From positions 77,780,408-77,844,407 of the forward strand of contig JAKSZU010000009.1 of assembly GCA_026018925.1 (NCBI GenBank): DNA of 64,000 nt, given 5' to 3'. Below the pieces are notes generated by a model. That model worked only from the letters and a program-made list of their open reading frames with translations, made no database searches and had not been told where the DNA came from. The position numbers were made by a program, and so were the translations under genes. Shown one piece after another: positions 58,216 through 64,000 of this stretch; the stretch's first letter is position 1; each line of letters starts with the position of its first letter. This DNA comes from Tupaia tana. Lineage: Eukaryota; Chordata; Mammalia; Scandentia; Tupaiidae.

Positions 58216-59036
58216 ATTATCCTTTAGAAATTGCAAAAAAAAAAAAACCAGAGTATGGGGACATGGAAACATTTTTTAAGGGTACTGTAATCCTACAACT
58301 GTGAAAAGAAAAAGCTATAATTTCAAGACTTTATGGATTTCTAAAATTTCTAAAGAATTGGGAGACCTGAACTCATTGTTAATTTTAATTTTACCTGGTA
58401 AAAATATTTTTAAAAATTTTTAAAAATAAATAAAAACTTACAAAGAAAAAAAACTTTCAATAGCAAGCACAGCTGATATATACATGTCTATGAACACATG
58501 TATGACTTTAGGCATAAACCTCAGTTAGTAAAGGGAACATACTGTAAAGTAGCAAATAGCTGGAGCTATATAGATTACTGCAGTCATTAAATAGGCATTT
58601 TTAATGCATTTTTTGATTTCAAGAAAAACAGTTTTAGTTTTAATATATCAAAAATTTTTTAAAAGTTAAAAAATTTGCTTAATACTTAAAACCAGGGAAA
58701 AGTTTAGGATTCAGTTCAAACAGTAGGTAGATGAACTTATCAACAAATCAAGAGAACACAAAAATTTTTAAATCTGGAAATCAAAGCATAGAAGAAAATC
58801 AGTGTTTTAGTCTAAGGTCAAAAAATTCTATTTCACCAATTCAGTCACATGTAATTAATCTCTCTTCTATTGAATTTGTAGTGTTAATGTGGTCTGATCT
58901 TTCCATTTAAACTCTAGAATTTAACAATCAATCCAGACATGTCCCAACCACTAGGGTGGCCATTTTCTTGGGTTTTTTTTTGTACTCTAACTTCTCTGTG
59001 TCCGACTTTAGTCTTCCTGGTATAACATTCCCTTCA

Positions 59037-59040
<4 letters not shown>
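58216..59040. other. Unassigned AT-rich sequence
   Basis: No gene or repeat recognised. Confidence 0.4.
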
Positions 59041-59086
<46 letters not shown>

Positions 59087-59336
59087 AGAGGTTTTTCGCT
59101 ATAGGGTGCGTGCGCTTGCCAGACAGACAGAGAGAGATATAGAGACAGAAAGCGAGAAATCACCCCCAAGGGGGGATGGTCACGCCGCAATCCCTTCTCC
59201 TCCATTCTCCTCTCGGGATCTTGGGCACGCACGCACACGCGCCCGGCGTGAGTTGTAAGCCACCAGGTCCGAGACGCGAACCGCGGTCGACTACGTGGGA
59301 GTCCAGCGACATAGCCATTACACTAACTGCTGGTTC
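59041..59336 (-). mobile_element. tRNA-derived SINE with T45 tail, antisense
   Basis: Near-consensus copy (B-box complement intact). Uninterrupted run of about 45 T indicates a young insertion. Flanked by cccttcaggactt (59028 and 59337), a target-site duplication. Confidence 0.95.
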
Positions 59337-59445
59337 CCCCTTCAGGACTTCTTGAAGAGCTGGTCTGGTGTTGGTAAATTCTTCCAGGTTTTATTTACCT
59401 AAGAATGTTTTCTGTCTTTTTTTCCCCATATGAAATATAATCTTT

Positions 59446-59680
59446 GGGAACAGCAGTTGGCATAATGGCTATGTCGCTGGAATCCCATGTAGTCAACTGT
59501 GGTTCAAGTCCTGGAACCGGTGGCTCAAACTCATGCTGGGCACATGTGCGTGCATGCCCAAGATCCTGAGAGGAGAATGGAGGACAAGGAATTGCAGCAT
59601 GACCACCCTCCTGTGGAGTGATTTCTCACTTTCTGTCTCTCTGTCCCTCTCTGTCTTTATGGAGAGCACACACGCCTTAT
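59446..59680 (+). mobile_element. tRNA-derived SINE, 3' end cut
   Basis: Breaks off at cacacgcctta and passes directly into L1 sequence. Confidence 0.88.
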
Positions 59681-60150
59681 GAATGGATAGGAAAACTGTG
59701 GCACATATACTCTATGGAATACTATTCAATCATAAAAAAACAATAAAACACTGACTTTTGACAAAAAGTGGGAAAATATGGAAGATTTATTGCTGAATGA
59801 AGCATGCCAGGCTATGAAGGAGAGACACTGTATGTCCCTACTTAATATGTACCGAGTGTCCACACTTTATGACTGCAACTGATTGACTAAAGAATATAGA
59901 AACACAGTATATGGATGTACATACCAGATATAGTGTGCGTGAAAGAGTAGGGTCTGAGGAAGGACATTTAGAAAAAAAATAGGGAGGAAAAACGTTGATG
60001 GGATAAAAAAATGTGGTATTATCTGTTGAAGATATTTTATAGTTTTATCAACTGGACTAAGGAGAAATGTTCACCTGTTGAAATATTTACTTTGTAAGCT
60101 AAATAATGTGATTGAATGTATAAATGAAAATGAAATAAAAAAAGAGAAAG
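59681..60150 (+). mobile_element. 5'-truncated L1, ORF2 end and 3' UTR
   Basis: Same 3' end type as 2080-2470 (wording nearly parallel throughout), with the upstream ...ctatggaatactattcaatc ORF2 segment also present. A tail at about 60130-60150. Confidence 0.85.
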
Positions 60151-60379
60151 AAGGAAAAGAAGATGATTAGTGTGGTGATAGACATGGTTTAAAATTTCCA
60201 TAACATAAACCTATATGAAAGTATCTCATTGTATGCCATAAATACATAAATAATTATTATTTGCCAAGTAAAATTTTTAAAAATTAATTAAAAATAATTT
60301 ATTTCTATTAAAAATAAAATGAAAAGAAAGAAAGATAATCTTATTGAGTATACTATTCTTAGTTGAAATTGTTTTTCAG

Positions 60380-61104
60380 TTAACACTTTAAATATATTTT
60401 CCCATTCTTTTTTTGCTTACATTGTTTCTGATGAGGGATCTGACCTTAGCCTGATGGGATACCCTTTGAAAGTAACTTGATGTTTCTCTCCTGACAAATT
60501 TATTATCTTGTCTCTGTCTGTGGTTTTGGTCAGTCTGGCTATGATGTGCCTAGGAAAAGACTTTCTTGAGTTGATTCTATGTGGGGTCTTTTGTATTTCC
60601 TGGGTGTGGACATTTGAGTGCCTCTCTAGGCTTGGAAAGTTTTCTTCCAGGTTTACATGGGATAGATTATCAATGCCCTTATTAGTTTCTTCACCTTCTG
60701 GGATACCGATGATCTGGATGTTTTGGTGTTTAATGATATTTAGTATAACTGATATGCTATTCTCATTGGGGGGGTATTTTCTCAATCTCTTCAGAGAATT
60801 TTTCTAGGTCAGAGGTTCTATCTTCTATATCTGAGATTTGATCTTCTGCATAATCTAATCTGCTTTTAATACTTTCAAGGGAGGTTTTGACTTTTTTTAA
60901 TATAGCCTTCATCACTAACAATTCCAATTGATCTTTTTTTTATGATGTGTATTTCTTCTTTCAGATCATGCAAGAACTTTCTCACCTCTTGTAACTTATT
61001 GTTTATTTTCTCCTACCTCTTCTGGAGTTCATTGTCTTTCTTTTCTTGCATGTCTGTTAGCTTTGTCGCTATGAATATTTTAAATTCTTTATCTGGCATT
61101 TCCA
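60380..61104 (-). pseudogene. L1 ORF1 remnant, antisense
   Basis: The minus strand from the ATG at 61104 (MPDKEFKIFIATKLTDMQEK-like start) to about 60420 encodes ORF1p. The part 60417-60785 is open: QIIGIPEGEETNKGIDNL, HIIARLTKTTDRDKI and KHQVTFKGYPIRL. Stops and shifts break the coiled coil (for example near 60940-61020). Confidence 0.88.
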
Positions 61105-61870
61105 TGAGTTCACTTGTATTGTCTGTGGCAATGAGGAGTTATTCTTTTCCCTTAGGGAAGAGATATTTTCTTGGTTTCTCACATTGTGCCTCTGCAGTGA
61201 TTTCTGGTCATCAGATGGATTACACATTTTTTCCTACTTTTTTAGCATTCAGAGGCATGCTGGGGAGGGGGTGACCTGCCATCTCTAAACAGTACCATTT
61301 TTCTCCCTTTGTGCAGCAGATTAAATGGAAATTGAGAATTAATATGACCTAGAAGTATTCAGATATTTGGCTACTGTGCACATAGACCTGTCTAGAGACT
61401 CAGTGTGTGGAGGCTTAGCAGAAAAGTGAGAAAGGTTAAAAAAAAAGACAAAAACAATAAAAAAGAGGAAACAAACTTTTTAAGCAAAAAATGAAAAAAA
61501 AATTGAGAACTCAGATATAGATGACTGGTGATTGACTTTTCCTATAGGGTCAGGGGAAAGGTAAAACTTAGCAAGAAAAAGACTGACAGAGAGCTAAGAA
61601 GTTTAAAATTTAAATATATATATAGAGAGACAGAGAACAAATAGAGTGCTCTAACCTGGCTTTTGGTTATATCTGGGGTCAGGAGGTGATATCTGGGCAG
61701 AAAGTCTTCAGTGATTCTAATCCCTAAAAGGGGCCACTCAGAACTCAGACATAGATGGCTGATGATTGCCTTGTCTTGACTCCTAGCTAGATCATGGATC
61801 AGGAGGGTGAAGTCTTGGCAGAAGGTCTTCAGTGGTCCTAATCCCTGAAAGGGGATACTCAGAACTCATA
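61105..61870 (-). mobile_element. L1 5' leader with short tandem repeats, antisense
   Basis: Upstream of the antisense ORF1. The leader contains two clear and one partial copies of a roughly 110-120 bp unit (cagaacttctcagt-type words: cagaactcagatatagatga at about 61508, agaactcagacatagatggc at about 61741, gtcttcagtggtcctaatcc at about 61826 with an earlier match at about 61707). It is a different monomer from that of the giant element. Confidence 0.65.
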
Positions 61871-62076
61871 ATTCATTGATTTTCTATTCATTCAATACAT
61901 GCCAATTGAGTGCTTTATATACATCAGGCACTGTGATACATTTTATTTATATAAATACAAATGCACAAAATAAATATGGTGACATTTCTAATGAGGAACT
62001 AGAGAAAGCAAATAGAAAGGACAAATAGTACTTGAGTAATATCTTGCCTAAGCTAAAATTTGAAATATGTAAAGGT

Positions 62077-62329
62077 GGGACCAACAGTTGGCATAATGGC
62101 TAAGTTGCTGAACTCCCATGTAGTCAACCGCGGTTGGAGTCCCAGACCCAGTAGCTTAAACTCACGCCAGGCGCATATGTGTATGTGCCCAAGATCCCAA
62201 GAGGAGAATGGAGGACAAGGGATTGCACTGTGGCCATCTCCCCTGGGGGGTGATTTCTCACTTTCTGACTCTCTGTCTCTGTCTGTCTTTCTGGCGAGCA
62301 CAGGTGCCCTATAGCAAAAAGCTTCTCCA

Positions 62330-62363
<34 letters not shown>
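62077..62363 (+). mobile_element. tRNA-derived SINE with A33 tail
   Basis: Full-length, near consensus. The next SINE begins within 6 bp of its tail. Confidence 0.95.
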
Positions 62364-62364
<1 letters not shown>

Positions 62365-62368
62365 ATGT

Positions 62369-62626
62369 GAGATCAGCAGTTGGCCTAATGGCTATGTCGC
62401 TGGACTCCCATGTAGCTGACCGCAGTTCAAATCCCGGACCCGGTGGCTTAAATTCACACGGGGTGCGTGTGTGAGCATGCCCAAGATCCCAAGAGGAGAA
62501 TGGAGGAGAAGGGATTGCAGCGTGGCCATGCCTCTGGGGGGTGATTTCTCGCTTTCTATATTTCTGTCTCTCTCTGTCTACCTGGTGAACGCACGCGCCC
62601 TATAGCAAAAAAACTCTCCAAAAAAT
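62369..62626 (+). mobile_element. tRNA-derived SINE
   Basis: Full-length tandem neighbour of the previous copy, same strand. Confidence 0.93.
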
Positions 62627-62894
62627 ATGCAAACGAGCTGTTATTGAAGAAAGGTTCGAGAGAGCTGCATATCTTAGACTTAAAAGGAACTACAAAGGCT
62701 ACCTAGTCTAGATATCCTGCAATTTAACAACTGCCTCTATTGCATTTCAGCCTCTGTATGAAAACTTTAAGGAAAGAGCTTACTACTTTACTTTCTTCTT
62801 GGAAATCTCTGATTGTTTAAAAATTTACTTTTATGCATAACATTATTTCTTACATTATAAAACTAAAGTTGTTGAAAGAAGAAATAGATATGAC
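62627..62894. other. Unassigned sequence
   Basis: No gene. Words such as ggaactacaaaggctacctagtct are reminiscent of an ancient MIR-like repeat, not firm. Confidence 0.35.
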
Positions 62895-63600
62895 TTTGAA
62901 CACTCAGGTGTTTTAATTAGGACTTGGAGAAGACCATCATTCTCTGTTCCCCATGCTATCGGGACATCTGCCCCCAATGGCCTTGCTGCCAGGAGAGCTA
63001 TTTGCGTCTAGGAGGAGATGCTGGAGAGTATGACTTATCTCTTCTGCCACATATCTTTGAACTCCCAGGTGTGTTACTTGGGACTTGGATAAGCCCATGT
63101 TTCCCTACTCTCCACACAATCAAGACATCTTCCCCAGATGGCCTTGATACAGAAAGAGCTCTTTGTTGCTAGGAGAAGGAGTTGCAGGACATGGCTTATC
63201 CACTCCCTTACATGCCTTTGAACACTCAGGTGTGGGAATTGGGACTTTGAGAAACCCATTTTTCTCTGCTCCCTGTGCAATTTGGACATTTGCCCCAAGG
63301 CCAGGCCTGGCTGCATTGAGCAGCAGGGAAACTGAGCTACAGAAAGACTATGGCTTATCCCATACCACATCCCTCTGAATCCTAAGACTTCAGCATCTTC
63401 TGAAGTGACCCATTCTCCCTTCCTCAACTGAAACTCGGCATCTCAGATCCTGGTACACCTGTTCTCTAGGAAATGGGAGGACTTTGAATTATCCAAGTCT
63501 AGAGATAACAGTGAAGGTTGCTGGGTGAGCATCAGGAAGGTAGAGCAATAGAGAAATCACTGATCACCACCTCTTTCTGCTCACCTTTGAACACTCAGAA
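62895..63600 (+). repeat. About 161-bp tandem repeat, roughly four units
   Basis: Units begin at 62895 (tttgaacactcaggtg), 63056 (tttgaactcccaggtg), 63217 (tttgaacactcaggtg) and about 63374 (ctctgaatcctaag), with a final start at 63586. Shared inner words: gggacttgg, ggacatctgcccc and gcttatcc. Units are well diverged. The overlapping frames on both strands are not conserved between units. Confidence 0.8.
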
Positions 63601-63623
63601 TTAACTTGAAGAATTTAGGAAGG

Positions 63624-63882
63624 GAACCAGCAGTTGGCATAATGGCTATGTCGCTGGACTCCCATGTAGTCGACCGCGGTTCGCATCTCGGACCCGGTGG
63701 CTTAAAACTCACGCCGGGCGCGTGTGCGTGCGTGCCCAGGATCCCGAGAGGAGAATGGAGGAGAAGGGATTGCGGTGTGACCATCCCCCCTGGGGGGTGA
63801 TTTCTCGCTTTCTGTCTCTATGTCTCTCTCTGTCTGTCTGGCGAGCACACACGCCCTATAGCGAAAAAAACTCTCAAAAAAA
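63624..63882 (+). mobile_element. tRNA-derived SINE with target-site duplication
   Basis: Near-consensus copy. Flanked by aatttaggaag (63613 and about 63882). Confidence 0.95.
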
Positions 63883-64000
63883 ATTTAGGAAGAAATGTAT
63901 AATTCACCTGATAACTAGAAACCATCACCGAGGCAGAAGAAATATGAAAAAACAAGAAAACATTTCTCCCAGAAGGCAAATAATTAATTCATCGTCATTC

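Noticed and set aside
63074-63427. 117-codon antisense frame in the 161-bp repeat
   Set aside because: Frame is not maintained across repeat units, and no splice or domain evidence supports it.
13325-63882. tRNA gene-like A and B boxes at many sites
   Set aside because: They are SINE heads. None forms a complete tRNA cloverleaf and all are followed by the SINE body.

Overview
The window is mammalian (placental) genomic DNA with no recognisable host gene. Placental origin is indicated by many decayed L1 (LINE-1) ORF1/ORF2 fragments, an MLT1/MaLR-like LTR tail near 25.3 kb, and about 30 copies of a lineage-restricted tRNA-derived SINE. The SINE (about 245 bp: tRNA-like head, CT-rich body, A tail) is not Alu, B1/B2, bovine, equine or carnivore. 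A colugo-type (Dermoptera) host is one possibility, but I cannot establish the species from sequence alone.

Region by region: 1-4.5 kb holds an antisense L1 ORF2 fragment, L1 3' ends, AT microsatellites and an unnamed dispersed repeat. 4518-12927 is a complete 8,410-bp endogenous retrovirus: 382-bp LTRs that read as identical, a 6-bp target-site duplication (ACTTCT), a lysine-type primer-binding site, splice signals, and open gag, pro (dUTPase plus protease plus G-patch), pol and env frames. Two -1 frameshift sites link gag-pro-pol. A class-II (betaretrovirus) gag-pro-pol is combined with a C-type/D-type env, and an MPMV-like constitutive transport element lies between env and the 3' LTR, so this is a type-D (SRV/MPMV-like) retrovirus that inserted very recently. 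13-33.9 kb is AT-rich intergenic DNA with SINEs and L1 pieces nested in each other.

33.9-53.45 kb is one L1 copy (L1-I) opened by several later insertions: two SINEs, a 12.7-kb element at 39027-51745 and a short LTR element at 51806-52943. The 12.7-kb element is the most unusual object here. It has a roughly 10.4-kb array of two-module monomers (about 305 bp per full unit), an L1-type 5' leader, a decayed ORF1, no ORF2, a duplicated L1-type 3' UTR and a 16-bp target-site duplication. I read it as an ORF1-only (half-L1/HAL1-like) retroposon with a giant monomeric 5' UTR. The 1,138-bp LTR element has tRNA-Ile-like priming, no coding capacity and four 64-bp tandem repeats.

53.5-64 kb is AT-rich unique DNA with SINEs, a GC-rich VNTR island (57.0-57.5 kb), an antisense L1 ORF1 with its 5' leader (60.4-61.9 kb) and a 161-bp tandem repeat (62.9-63.6 kb). 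Only the four proviral genes look like intact protein-coding genes; other open frames are repeat-derived.
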